Shown one piece after another: positions 1 through 10,680 of a stretch of 64,000 nt of DNA. Source of the stretch: Terebella lapidaria (taxonomy: Eukaryota; Annelida; Polychaeta; Terebellida; Terebellidae); contig OX424561.1 of NCBI GenBank assembly GCA_949152475.1, forward strand, positions 2,542,001 to 2,606,000, read 5' to 3'. The notes under the pieces were generated by a model. It made no database searches, had not been told where the DNA came from, and saw only the letters and a list, made by a program, of their open reading frames with translations. A program made the position numbers and the translations under genes. Numbering within the stretch: the first letter of the stretch is position 1; each line of letters starts with the position of its first letter.

Positions 1-596
1 TAAGTTCAAAGGTCAAATTCGAAGTCATGAGAATATTTAGTATATCATTTCCTATATGTTCACAATTGATTCCCAAGCTGTTAAGTTGATAATAAGCGCG
101 ATATTAGCCACTTTATGCCCTGACCTTGAAAATAAGGTCGAAAGTCAAGATCAAGGTTATGAGAATATTTAGCATATATCATTTCCTATATGTGCATAAT
201 TGATTCCCAAGCTGCAAAGTCTATAATAAGCGAGATATCAGCCATGATGTGCTCTGAACTTGAAAATAATATCAGATGTCAAGTTCAAGGTCATCAAAAT
301 ATTCAGCATACATTATTTTCTAAATCTCCACAATTGATTCCCAAGTTAAAAAATCGATAATAAGTGAGATCTTAGCCATTTTGTGCACTGACCTTGAAAA
401 TAAAGTCAAAGGTCAGTTCAATGTCATGAAAAAAACATATATAATTTTCTATATGTGCACAATTGATTCCCAATCCCAATCTCCCAAAGTCGATAATAAG
501 CGAGATATTAGCAATTTTGTGCTCTGAACTTGAAAACGAGATCAAAGGTCAGTTTCAAGATCATCAGAATGTTCGGCATATAGCATTTCCTATATG
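1..596 (+). repeat. GH1 core: 134-bp tandem repeats (element starts outside window)
   Basis: About four diverged monomers of the 134-bp core repeat, recognisable by CACAATTGATTCC, GATAATAAGCGAGATATTAG and the TGACCTTGA ... AGGTCAAAGGTCA block. The array is cut by a LINE at about 597 and resumes at 2729, so positions 1-3067 are one interrupted plus-strand GH1 element whose 5' end lies left of the window. Confidence 0.85.
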
Positions 597-2728
597 ATTT
601 GAATCGTTTATTAGAGTGACCAGAGTACATACAAAACAAATAACATATAATATACAAACAAGGTACTCCCAGCCTCACAGGGCTTCTTAGTCACTACAAA
701 ATGGAAAACAAGAACAAAAATACGTGACACGGCAATAGATGGATTATCTTATCTGTCAAATATAATATTATTCCTATGCTGAATACATTCACATAAATAT
801 ATGGACAAGTGCTTCTGACATAAAGATGCAAGGCTTGCACATCACAAATCAAAATTCCTTCATCACTAATATTTTTGAAATCGTGTAATAGTTTTGTTAC
901 ATTACTAAACAACTTTGTTCTATATGAAGTATATTGTAACGGGTTTGCACCCTTCTGTGACGTCTTGATGAACCGGTTTTCTAGGGAGGTGGGTGAGTTG
1001 TTGTTTAACCGGAGCTGAAACGGTAAAACTCCGGGAAACTGTTACTGCTGTACGGTTGAACTCCGGCTAGAAGTCTCTAAGGTTGGTAGCGTGGTCTGGA
1101 ACCGCTTTACTGCAACAGCTCCGTCGTTTTCCGTCTTACTGCAAACTGCGCCTGGAATAAAGAATCCGGGAACGTTGCCGTTTCCGAATACTGCAACCGC
1201 TCTGCCAGGTTCCGCCGCACTGCAATCTGCTCCGGTTGGCTCCGCCTCACCGCAACCTGCGACTGCACCTGAAATGGAGTATCTCGGAAGTGTTCCTACT
1301 TCCGGTTACCGCAACCGCTCCGTCAGGTACTGCCTCTGCAACTCCGTCGTCCGGTACCGCCTCTGCAACTGCTTCGTCGTTCCCGTCTCTGCAACTGCTC
1401 CGTCCGATACCGCTTCCGTAGTTGCTCCGTTGATTTCCACCTCCGTCTCCGTCTCCGAATCCTTCCTCGGTGATCTGGGTTCTTAGATCACCCTAAGACG
1501 TCGTTACAACTTGGTCTTAACCGACTGTAGTCTTATCTCCCTTTACTCCGTATAACTGTCTTTTCCGGTGAACTAACTTTATTATAAATTCCAGTTCCCT
1601 AACGAACACGGAAAAACAACTCGGTTGAAGTTTTCATGTTTATTTTCCAAGTTCACAGTCGGAAGACTTAACTGCTATCATCTGGATGACTCTATCCGGA
1701 ACAAGGGAGTACTCTGCTATGGGAGAAGGGGTCTGCACAGGTCGACGTCAGGACACCAACTCCGCCGTCCGCTGTGAAGCGGGGGCTTTTATAGACCTGA
1801 GACCCATGTCACGTGACCAACCTATTGTGACGTCATAGTCCGCCAAAACACTGATATTTTCCGGATTTCTAAAAACACTCTAGAACCAATCAGTGGCTGA
1901 CACGTCACCTTTTAAACCGAAAACGAGGCTGATCACATGACCTTCCGGAAATAACGTCATTACGTTTTTGTACTCCATTGTTCCGGCTCCGTCTCCGGTT
2001 CCGTCTCCGTCTCCGGATCCGTCTCCGGCTTTACCAACATCATAAATTACTAAGTTCCGAGACGGAAAACCTTTAAAACATTAACAATACGGAACCGTAT
2101 GAACCTTTAAACACATATACACCCTAATAAACGGTTATTTAACCATAATATCACAAAACACTAACAGAATTACCTAGGGGAAACCTTTGGGTACGCCCCA
2201 AAACCGTTACAATATTTTGGACCTGACATTACGAAATGAAACTCATCCTCAATTTCTGATAGATCACATAACTTTCATACACGTTCATTCAAAGCTTTAT
2301 CGGTATATCTTCCTGTTTCAATTTCAAGTGGTAATATATCAAGCCTAAAATGTGCCAACAAAGAACTATTACACTTATTCATATAACTACTCATTTAAAA
2401 CTCTGTAGACAATGCTGATTTAAAAATTCAAAATTGTTTTCACATTGTTGCACTAGTTATTATAACACAATGTATAATCAATATTAAAAAATCCTTTTAA
2501 CCAACCTAGCATCACTCATATTTATCATTCTACTCCAAAATCGTAACATACAAAGATATTTCCTATATCTAGTCGACAACCAACCAAAATCACCCAACAT
2601 TCCAGCCACAGGGGCAAATTTGTGAACTCCAAGATGGTAATGCATCGCTTTATTTTGAACATTATTATCAAAAGTAAATTTGCTATAACCCCATATTTCA
2701 GCACCATAATCATTGATGGAATGATATT
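597..2728 (-). mobile_element. LINE 3' fragment (Jockey/CR1-like), itself interrupted by a solo LTR-like element
   Basis: Read on the minus strand, 2735-2484 encodes the C-terminal region of a non-LTR retrotransposon ORF2 (motif YGAEIWGY, then GMLGDFGWL). After a stop near 2484 the similarity continues to about 2216 in another frame (FRLDILPLEIETGRY, EDEFHF). It resumes left of the LTR-like insert at 930-700 (RTKLFSNV, NISDEGIL). The 5' part with endonuclease and RT is missing, as in ordinary 5' truncation, and the 3' end at about 597 abuts the GH1 core. The copy is decayed and non-functional. The exact clade cannot be fixed from the C terminus alone. Confidence 0.7.
935..2211. mobile_element. 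Solo LTR-like element (fossil)
   Basis: A 1,277-bp block beginning TGTAACGG and ending CCGTTACA, flanked by ATAT on both sides (931-934 and 2212-2215), splits the LINE coding similarity. TG...CA ends with a 4-bp target duplication fit a solo LTR of a Ty3/Gypsy-like element. A Ginger-type DNA transposon remnant with TGTAA ends is the alternative. The inside is rich in CCGTCT-type simple repeats and shows no conserved protein; the open frames at 1091-1486 are low-complexity by-products. Confidence 0.55.
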
Positions 2729-3067
2729 TCCACAATTGATTCGTGTTCAGGTATTAGCAATAATGTGTCGGATTATAAAACGTAGGAGAATGTAACATGG
2801 GCCACCACACGCAGACCGGCGATTCAAGGTTGACGAAACTTATATTCACAAAGGTACATAACGGGAATCTTTTCAAACAGAAATCTCAGAATTGTCTAAA
2901 AAGTTTTTGAGAAAATGGCCGCCAGAAATCGACCGAAAAAGACCTTTTCTGGAAATATTTTTAAGGTATTTTCGTGCAAAATTTCAGAACGATTCCGGAT
3001 GGACGGCTGGATCGACAACGGTGGCAGCGCCACGCGAATATGTTATCGGACCATATGCCCGGTAACC
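2729..3067 (+). mobile_element. GH1 right region and 3' hairpin (end of first GH1 copy)
   Basis: This continues the core interrupted at 596: CCACAATTGATTC, then the conserved right region (AATGTGTC, GGCGATTCAAGG, AAAATGGCCGCC, GTGCAAAATTTCAG) and a degenerate 3' hairpin at 3041-3067 (GTTATCGGACC / CCCGGTAACC). The microsatellite is short here. Confidence 0.75.
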
Positions 3068-4062
3068 TATATATAATATATATATTGTCCAGTACTTATC
3101 CTAGCCCTTGGGCTAATTTTTAGGTTACCAGATCTTTAGTCCGCTAACCTATTGTCATGGCGTTGCATCCGTCGTCGTCCGTCGTCTATCTACAATTTTA
3201 TCTCTACAGTTTATGGGCGATTTTTTTGACAATTTTGCACAAAAATGCCTAAAAATATTTCAATAGGGAAATATTTTCAGTTTTTTTATTTTCGCTTTTT
3301 TTTCAAAATGGCGGCCATTCTGAATCTTCTGTTAATCTCAGGTCTGCGTGCGGCAGCCATTTTGAGTTTTTCGAGAGTTCCCATATGGGACTTCCCCATG
3401 TTAAATACTCCTATGCTTTATAATGGCACACATTTTTCATAATATCTCACTCACGGTAATATTAAGTTTAGAGTTTCAGAATCAATTGTGGACATATACG
3501 AAATGATACATTCTGAACATTTTCGTGACTTGAATTTGACCTTTGACCTACTTTTCAAAGTCACAGAACAAAATTGCTAATATGTCGCTTCTTATCAACT
3601 TCATAGCTTGGGAATCGATTGTGGACATACATGTATAGTAAATAATAAAGGCTGAATATTCTGATAACATTGAATTTGACCATTATCGACTTTACAGCTC
3701 AGGAATCAATTGCGCACATATACGAAATGATATATGATGAATATTCTCATGACCTTGAACTGATATATGGTGAATATTCTCATGAACTAGCACAAAATGA
3801 CTGATATCTCACTTAGAGCTTGGGAATAAATTGTGGACAAATAGGAAATAATATATGCCGAATATCTTGATGACCTTGAATTTACCTTTTACCTCATTTT
3901 CAAGGACAAAGCACAATTTGGCTAATATCCCGCTTATGATCGACTTTATGGTTTAGGAATCACTCGTGTACATACACGTATAGGAAATGATATATGCTGA
4001 ATATTCTCATGATTTGAACTTGACCTTTAATCTTATTTTCATGATCAGAGCACAAAATGGCT
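3068..4062 (-). mobile_element. Minus-strand GH1 sequence, rearranged
   Basis: On the minus strand, 4062 to about 3440 is 134-bp core (about five monomers), 3430-3170 is the right region with GCCGCCATTTT and TTTTTGTGCAAAA-type segments, and 3149-3123 is a decayed 3' hairpin. This runs straight into a 5' hairpin of the same orientation at 3116-3102 (CTAGCCCTTGGGCTAA on the plus strand). That 5' end stops after about 30 bp against the inverted plus-strand copy ending at 3067, so the junction is rearranged. Confidence 0.7.
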
Positions 4063-4373
4063 AATTCGTCATTTTAAAGGTTAAAACTAGTATTATTTAC
4101 TATACTTATCTCCATAATACTACACGGGTAACTCCTAACAGCCTACCTAAATTAGGCTCCCCCATAGAGAAACCTCTCATATGGGGAAGAATAAAGAATG
4201 ATCCCTCCCTTGCTGCCACCAGGGGCAGCACCGTAGCCACTTCCTCCATTCCCAATTCCTTGTCTCAGGGACGAGTACAAAGGAAACAGGGCAGGTAGGG
4301 CGGGTACTTTGGTAGTATTATGGAGGTAAGTATAGTAAATAATACTAGTTTTAACCTTTAAAACGACGAATTA
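4063..4373. repeat. Inverted repeat with about 60-bp arms
   Basis: The left arm 4063-4124 (AATTCGTCATTTTAAAGG ... CTCCATAATACTAC) is matched almost perfectly by the reverse complement of 4312-4373, enclosing a 187-bp loop. The form is that of a short non-autonomous transposon. An alternative is a terminal inverted/complementary region of the adjacent DIRS element, since such elements end in inverted repeats; I cannot decide between them. Confidence 0.7.
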
Positions 4374-4387
4374 TTGTCCTATACACT

Positions 4388-4531
4388 ACCTCCATAATAC
4401 TACACGGGTAAAATTCAGAATAGACATTGGAGGTGGGATTTGAACCCGTCCCTGGAAGTCTACCCGGATAGTATCATGGAGGTCATTCTTTGATTATATA
4501 TATATAATCAAAGAATGACCTCCATGATACT
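4388..4531. repeat. Inverted-repeat cluster with near-perfect 64-bp palindrome and tRNA-like B box
   Basis: CTCCATAATACTACACGGG occurs at about 4390 as at 4110, and its inverted form recurs at 4460-4480. Positions 4468-4531 form a palindrome centred on a TATATATATA run (arms TAGTATCATGGAGGTC ...). Between them, on the minus strand at about 4440, is GGTTCAAATCC, a match to the pol III B box. No full tRNA cloverleaf is visible. Confidence 0.7.
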
Positions 4532-4939
4532 ATATATATACATAGTGCAACCAAAAGGACCATACCTTGTGAAGAAAACTTCAGTTCTGAATCCTCTTCA
4601 CTTCCACTAGACTTGAACTTCCATTCAATTGCAAGAGTACACTCCCTCACGTCAGGCGTGTAAGTGTCAAATAAATCCAAGTCCAAGGTACAATGGTACT
4701 TAAATTAGGATAATCTGGGAATCTTCCCTGAACAATATATCATCAGGAGGAGTATATACAATTCACAATCACAATTTGCACTAATATCCACAGAATCCAT
4801 CCGGATCAACTAAAGCGACACGTAGTCCGAACAATCCTTGATGTTTTTGTGGTTTTCAATGGGTGTTTGTTTTTTTTGGGGGGGGGGGGGGTAACAGCGT
4901 TTTGAACGGCTATGTACAGTAAAACAAAAAGCTGGCAGT
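4532..4939. other. Stretch without a recognised gene
   Basis: No convincing gene. It holds an open frame on the minus strand (4686-4483) that ends near a plausible splice donor (AAG|GTATGG at about 4568) but has no recognised homology, and a poly-G tract at about 4878-4892. It may be the 3' non-coding part of the DIRS element to its right. Confidence 0.4.
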
Positions 4940-6660
4940 GGAGCAACTAAGGCAACCAAAAGTCCTCAACTGGATGATGAACGACCAGGCATGATGTGCT
5001 GTCTGGCAACGATCGGACCCAGGTGCATGCCGTCCTCAGACGTCCAGGCAATGTCTCTGAGATAATGAGAAGTAAACGTGTTATTGCAAGACCAAGAACA
5101 TGCACTCATAACTTGAGACAATGGTGTATCACCAATATGAGCCAATGACGCAGCCATGGCCCATATATCATGCGCCCGTACCCGAAAAGAACAGTCGATC
5201 GGCTCATCGCCAAGATCGTAACAGAGCCGAATGCATTTCTTAATCCAAGAAGAGATAGTCGGGGAGCGAATATCGTTCTTAAACGTTTAAGATAAGAGAC
5301 GAAAAGAAGCTTTTGGCCTTGTCGAAATCATTTGGTCTTGTCAAGGTAAAAGCGCAACGCACGTACGGGACAGAGCTTCGCGTCACTCTCCAAGTCCGTG
5401 CCAAGAGAGGCACCGAGAGCAGGGATCAGATCGCTAATGGAGGGGCCGTAGAGAGCTGGGTTTTCGAGAGAAAAGACGGGAGAACACCCAGTCTGACCTG
5501 AGCATAGTTCTCCTTCCAGCTGATCTTAGACGCATCCAAGGCATGGATCTCACCTCGACGCCTCCCAGAGGCTAGGGCCAGGAGAAAAACCGTTTTCCAA
5601 GTGACCAACTTGAGGGGCGCCGAAGCCAGGGGCTCAAACAAGGCAGAGGCCAGACGGTTCAGAACCAACGACAAGTCCCACGCAGGAGTGGGGTTTCGCG
5701 CCACAGGACGATCTACCTCGAAGTTTTTAAGCAATAACGTCAAGGCCTGATCAGTCCCATAGTCCACACCCTGTCGCGGCAAAAGCGTCTTAGTGATAGC
5801 CGTTCTGTAGCCCGCCAAGGTAGATGGCGCCCGACCTTCAGTGAATTTTAACATGAGAAATTCGGCCATTAATTACGGGGGCATTGGCCGTGAAAGGATC
5901 AGTCTGCCTGCGCTCACACCAAGCACTGAAGACGGTCCATTTCGACTCATAGACCGCCAAAGAAGACCTTCTGGTCGTGCGATCCGAGAGGACACTTCAT
6001 CAGAAAAAACCCTTTGCGCGGAACGATCGTTGGACAACATCCACGCGTGAAGGGCCAGCTGGTGTGGGCTCTGGTGAAACACCGGAGACCGTGGCTGCCT
6101 CAGTAGATCTCCCCGGGGAGGCAACGGCCTCGGTAAATCGATGAGGAGATCTAGAAGCTCTGGAAACCACGACTTCTCGGGTTACAGAGGCGCGATAAGC
6201 AGTATCCGACAAAATTGTGCTCGAGCCTTGGCGATCACTTGCGGAATCAAAATGGCTGGGGGGGGGGGGGGGGAAGCATAGGCAAACAGACCCTCCCTGT
6301 CCATAGACAGAGCATCGACACCCCAAGCTACCCCAAGCTACCGCCGGCGACAAGGTCCATTCGGTAGGTTGTACTTGACTCCGCCGAGACAGCATGTCCG
6401 CCAAGACACTGAGACGGCCGGGGATGTGACGAGCCCGGAGCAGAATCGATCGGGCATTGCACCACTGCAGCAAGGCCGACACCTGACGACTGAGTGTCAG
6501 GGAACGAGTGCCGCTCTGCTTGTTGATGTATGCCACGACCGTTGAGTTGTCCGTGGCAACCAACACCGAGTGTCCTGCTAACTCAGATACCCAATTGGCC
6601 AGGGCCCGAGATACAACTTCCAACTCGAGAGCATTGAGGTGCCAAGACAAACTAGACGTC
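4940..6660 (-). mobile_element. DIRS-type retrotransposon, 3' part: RNase H C-part and tyrosine recombinase (fossil)
   Basis: On the minus strand, 6650-6000 shows an RNase H region (HLNALELEVVSRAL, VATDNSTVVAYINKQSG, ARHIPGRLSVLADMLSR). Positions 5870 to about 4966 show a tyrosine recombinase/integrase region (STLAGYRTAITKTLL, LASGRRRGEIHAL and the C-terminal Tyr region near ITSHYLRD-type sequence). RT, RNase H and YR in this order are diagnostic of DIRS-like elements. The copy is broken in several places. Its partner, the 5' part, lies at 39.83-43.3 kb on the same strand, with the repeat array between the two. Confidence 0.85.
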
Positions 6661-6767
6661 GGTGTTAGGACTAATTCGTTATATTTAAAACATGTTTGCC
6701 ACGGGCTCTATGACACACCGTTTGCTAGATATTGACGAAAATGAAAAATGTTGACTCAGCGAAAAAA
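6661..6767 (+). repeat. R147 unit, left part (interrupted by GH1 copy A)
   Basis: A diverged piece of the 147-bp repeat (ACATGTTTGCC, GCTCTATGACACACCG, GATATTGACGAAAATG, GACTCAGCGAAAAAA). It stops inside its A-run, where GH1 copy A begins, and continues at 9908 with AAAATTCGGGTCAAGG. Confidence 0.75.
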
Positions 6768-9700
6768 TTAGCCCAAGGGCTAAGAAAGGTTACCGTACAA
6801 TATATATTTTAGATCTTAGCCTTTTGTCTGGTGACCTTAAAAACAAGGTCATTGGTCAATTCGTAAGAATATTATGGATATATCATTTCCTATATGTCAC
6901 AATTGATTCCTAAGCTGTAAAATCGATAATAAGCGAGATATTAGGCATTTTGTGCTATGACCTTGAAAATAAGGTCAAAGGTCAAATTTAAGGTCATCAG
7001 AATATTCAGCGTACACCTTTTCCTATATGTCCACAATTGATTCCTAAGCTGTAAAGTCGATAATAAGCGAGATATTAGCCATTTTGTGTTCTTGACCTTG
7101 AAAATGAGGTCAGAGGTCAAATTCAAGGTCACGACAATATTCAGCTTATATCATTTCCTATATGTCCACAATTGATCCTTAAGCTGTAAAGTCGATAATA
7201 AGCGACATATTAGCCATTTTGTCATGTGACCTAGAAACTGAGGTCAAAGGTCAAATTCAAGGTCATGACAATATTCGGCATATATCATTTCCTACATGTC
7301 AACAATTGATTCTCAAGTTGTAAAGTCGACAATAAACGAAATATTAGTCATTTTATGCTCTGACCTTGAAAATCAGATCAAAGGTCAAATTCAAGGTCAT
7401 GACAATATTCAGAATATAACATTTCCTATAGGTTCATAATTGATTCCCAAGCTGTAAAGTCGATAATAAGCGAGATATTAGCCATGTTGTGCTCGACCTT
7501 GAGAATGAGGTCAAAGATCAAATTCAAGGTCACGACAATATTCAGCATATATCATTTCCTGTATGTCCACAATTGATCCTTAAGCTGTAAAGTCGATAAT
7601 AAGCGACATATTAGCCATTTTGTCATGTGACCTAGAAACTGAGGTCAAAGGTCAAATTCAAGGTCATGACAATATTCGGCATATATCATTTCCTACATGT
7701 CAACAATTGATTCTCAAGTTGTAAAGTTGACAATAAACGAAATATTAGCCATTTTGTGCTTTGACCTTAAAAATAAGGTCGAAGGTCAAATTTAAGGTCA
7801 CAAGAATATTCGGCATATGTCATTCCCTATATGTGCACAATTGATTCCTAACCTGTAAAGTCGATAATAAGTGAGATATTAGCCATTTTGTGCTCTGACC
7901 TTCAAGGTCACGAGAATATTCAGCATATATCTCTTCCTATATGTCCACAATTGATTCCTAAGCTGTGAAGTCGATATTAAGTGAGATATTAGCTATTTTT
8001 GTGCTTTGACCTCGAAAATTAGGTCAAAGGTCAAATTCAAGGTCATCAAAATATTCGGACTATATCATATCAAGGTCATCAAAATATTCAGCATTCATCA
8101 TTTCCTATACGTCCACAATTTAGTCCCAAGCTGTAAAGTGGATAAGCGAGATATTAGCCATTTTGTCCTTTGACCTTGAAAATGAGGTCAAAAGTCAAAT
8201 TCAAGTTCATCAAAATATTCAGACTATATCATTTCCTATAATGTTCACAATTGATTCCTAAGCTGTAAAGTCGATAATCAGCAAGCTATTAGCCATTTTG
8301 TGCTCTGACCTTCAAGGTCACGAGAATATTCAGCACATATCACTTCCTATATGTCCACAATTGATTCCTAAGCTGTAAAGTCGATATTAAGTGAGATTTT
8401 AGCTATTTTTGTGCTTTGACCTCGAAAATTAGGTCAAAGGTCAAATTCAAGGTCATCAAAATATTCGGACTATATCATATCAAGGTCATCAAAATATTCA
8501 GCATTCATCATTTCCTATACGTCCACAATTTAGTCCCAAGCTGTAAAGTGGATAAGCGAGATATTAGCCATTTTGTCCTTTGACCTTGAAAATGAGGTCA
8601 AAAGTCAAATTCAAGGTCATCAGAATATTCAGACTATATCATTTCCTATAATGTTCACAATTGATTCCTGAGCTGTAAAGTCGATAATCAGCAAGCTATT
8701 AGCCATTTTGTGCTCTGACCTTCAAGGTCACGAGAATATTCAGCATATATCACTTCCTATATGTCCACAATTGATTCCTAAGCTGTAAAGTCGATATTAA
8801 GTGAGATATTAGCTATTTTTGTGCTCTGACCTTGAAAATCAGATCAAAGGTCAAATTCAAGGTCATGACAATATTCAGAATATAACATTTCCTATAGGTT
8901 CACAATTGATTCCTAAGCTGTAAAGTTGATAATAAGCGAGATATTAGCCATTTTGTGCTCTTGACCTTGAAAATGAGGTCAGAGGTGAAATTCAAGGTCA
9001 CGAGAATATTCAGCATATGTCATTTCCTATATGTCCACAATTGATTCCTAAGCAGTAAAATCGAATAATAAGTGAGATATTAGCCATTTTGTCCTGTGAC
9101 CTTGAAAATGAGGTCAAAGGTCAAATTCAAGGTCATGACAATAATCTGCATATATCATTTCCTATATGTTCATAACTGATTCCTAAGCTGTAAAGTCGAT
9201 AACAAGCGAGATATTAGCCATTTTGTCCTGTGATCTTGAAAATGAGGTCAAAGGTCAAATTCAAGGTCATCAGAATATTCAGCATATATCATTTCCTATA
9301 TGTCCACAATTGATTCCTAAGCTGTAAAGTTGATAATAAGCGAGATATAAGCCATTTTGTGCTCTGACCTTGAAAATGAGGTCAGAGGTCAAATTCAAGG
9401 TCACGAGAATATTCAGCATATATCATTTCCTATCTGTCCACAATTGATTCCTAGTCTCTAATCTCAATATTAAGTGAGATATAAGGCATAATGTGTCCCA
9501 TTATAAAGCATAGGAAAATTTAACATGGGAAAGTCCCATTTGGGCCAAAATGGCCCACTTCGAGCGATTCAAGCTCAACGAAACTTATAAACATCACAGG
9601 AGTACATACGAGGAGTGTTGTGTATCAAAAAGAAAAAAAGTTCTGAACAGTTTTTGAGAAAATGGCCGCCAAAGTCCAAAATTAGGCATTTTTCATCGAA

Positions 9701-9907
9701 AACGGCCGCCATTTTGAAAAAAATGCGAAAATCGAAAAACTAAAAAAAAATTTCCTTGAAATTTTTTTAGGTATTTTTGTGCAAAATTTCAGAAAGATTT
9801 GATCATATACTTTAAAGATAAAAATGTGAACGGACGACGGACGGACGGACGGACGGACGACGGACGCCATACCAATAGGTTATCGGACCATAGGTCCGGT
9901 AACCTAA
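6768..9907 (+). mobile_element. GH1 copy A (complete)
   Basis: 5' hairpin 6768-6783, then AGGTTACCGTACAAT. About 20 core monomers fill 6830-9460. The right region 9461-9790 has GGGAAAGTCCCATTTGGG, AAAATGGCCGCC and GGCCGCCATTTTG. A GGAC/GACGGAC microsatellite (about 9831-9866) precedes a perfect 12-bp-stem 3' hairpin, 9878-9904. It sits in the A-run of an R147 unit. No conserved protein is encoded, so the element would depend on enzymes supplied elsewhere. Confidence 0.85.
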
Positions 9908-10027
9908 AAAAATTCGGGTCAAGGTCAAAGTTCATCCATCATGCCCCCCACCCCCAGGCATGTCCATGTCCGTCCGTTTCGCTCTATGACGCACCGTTTC
10001 TGAGATATCGACGAAAACGAAAAATGC
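9908..10027 (+). repeat. R147 unit, right part
   Basis: This continues the unit broken by copy A: TTCGGGTCAAGGTCAAAG, ATGTCCGTCCGTTTCGC, GATATCGACGAAAACG. It carries TCAAGGTCA overlapping AGGTCAAAGTTCA. It joins abruptly to DIRS sequence at about 10028. Confidence 0.75.
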
Positions 10028-10680
10028 ACTTCATCAGAAAAAACCCTTTGCGCGGAACGATCGTTGGACAACATCCACGCGTGAAGGGCCAGCTGGTGTG
10101 GGCTCTGGTGAAACACCGGAGACCGTGGCTGCCTCAGTAGATCTCCCCGGGGAGGCAACGGCCTCGGTAAATTGATGAGGAGATCTAGAAGCTCTGGAAA
10201 CCACGACTTCTCGGGTTACAGAGGCGCGATAAGCAGTATCCGACAAAATTGTGCTCGAGCCTTGGCGATCACTTGCGGAATCAAAATGGCTGGGGGGGGG
10301 GGGAAGCATAGGCAAACAGACCCTCCCTGTCCATAGACAGAGCATCGACACCCCAAGCTACCGCCGGCGACAAGGTCCATTCGGTAGGTTGTACTTGACT
10401 CCGCCGAGACAGCATGTCCGCCAAGACACTGAGACGGCCGGGGATGTGACGAGCCCGGAGCAGAATCGATCGGGCATTGCACCACTGCAGCAAGGCCGAC
10501 ACCTGACGACTGAGTGTCAGGGAACGAGTGCCGCTCTGCTTGTTGATGTATGCCACGACCGTTGAGTTGTCCGTGGCAACCAACACCGAGTGTCCTGCTA
10601 ACTCAGATACCCAATTGGCCAGGGCCCGAGATACAACTTCCAACTCAAGAGCATTGAGGTGCCAAGACAAACTAGACGTC
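10028..10680 (-). mobile_element. Second copy of the DIRS RNase H C-part (fossil, duplicated)
   Basis: Almost identical to 5999-6660 and followed by the same R147 remnant and GH1 5' end. It therefore arose by local duplication of the left DIRS/array junction and is not an independent insertion. Only the RNase H part is present; the recombinase part is absent. Confidence 0.85.

Noticed and set aside
1091-1486. 131-codon frame inside the solo LTR-like element
   Set aside because: Proline, serine and threonine-rich translation of CCGTCT-type simple repeats; no domain.
4435-4460. tRNA gene at the B-box match
   Set aside because: No A box, anticodon arm or acceptor stem could be paired around it.
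4483-4686. Minus-strand frame ending near a splice donor, possible exon
   Set aside because: It has no recognised homology, a single exon and is surrounded by mobile elements. The donor AAG|GTATGG alone is weak evidence.
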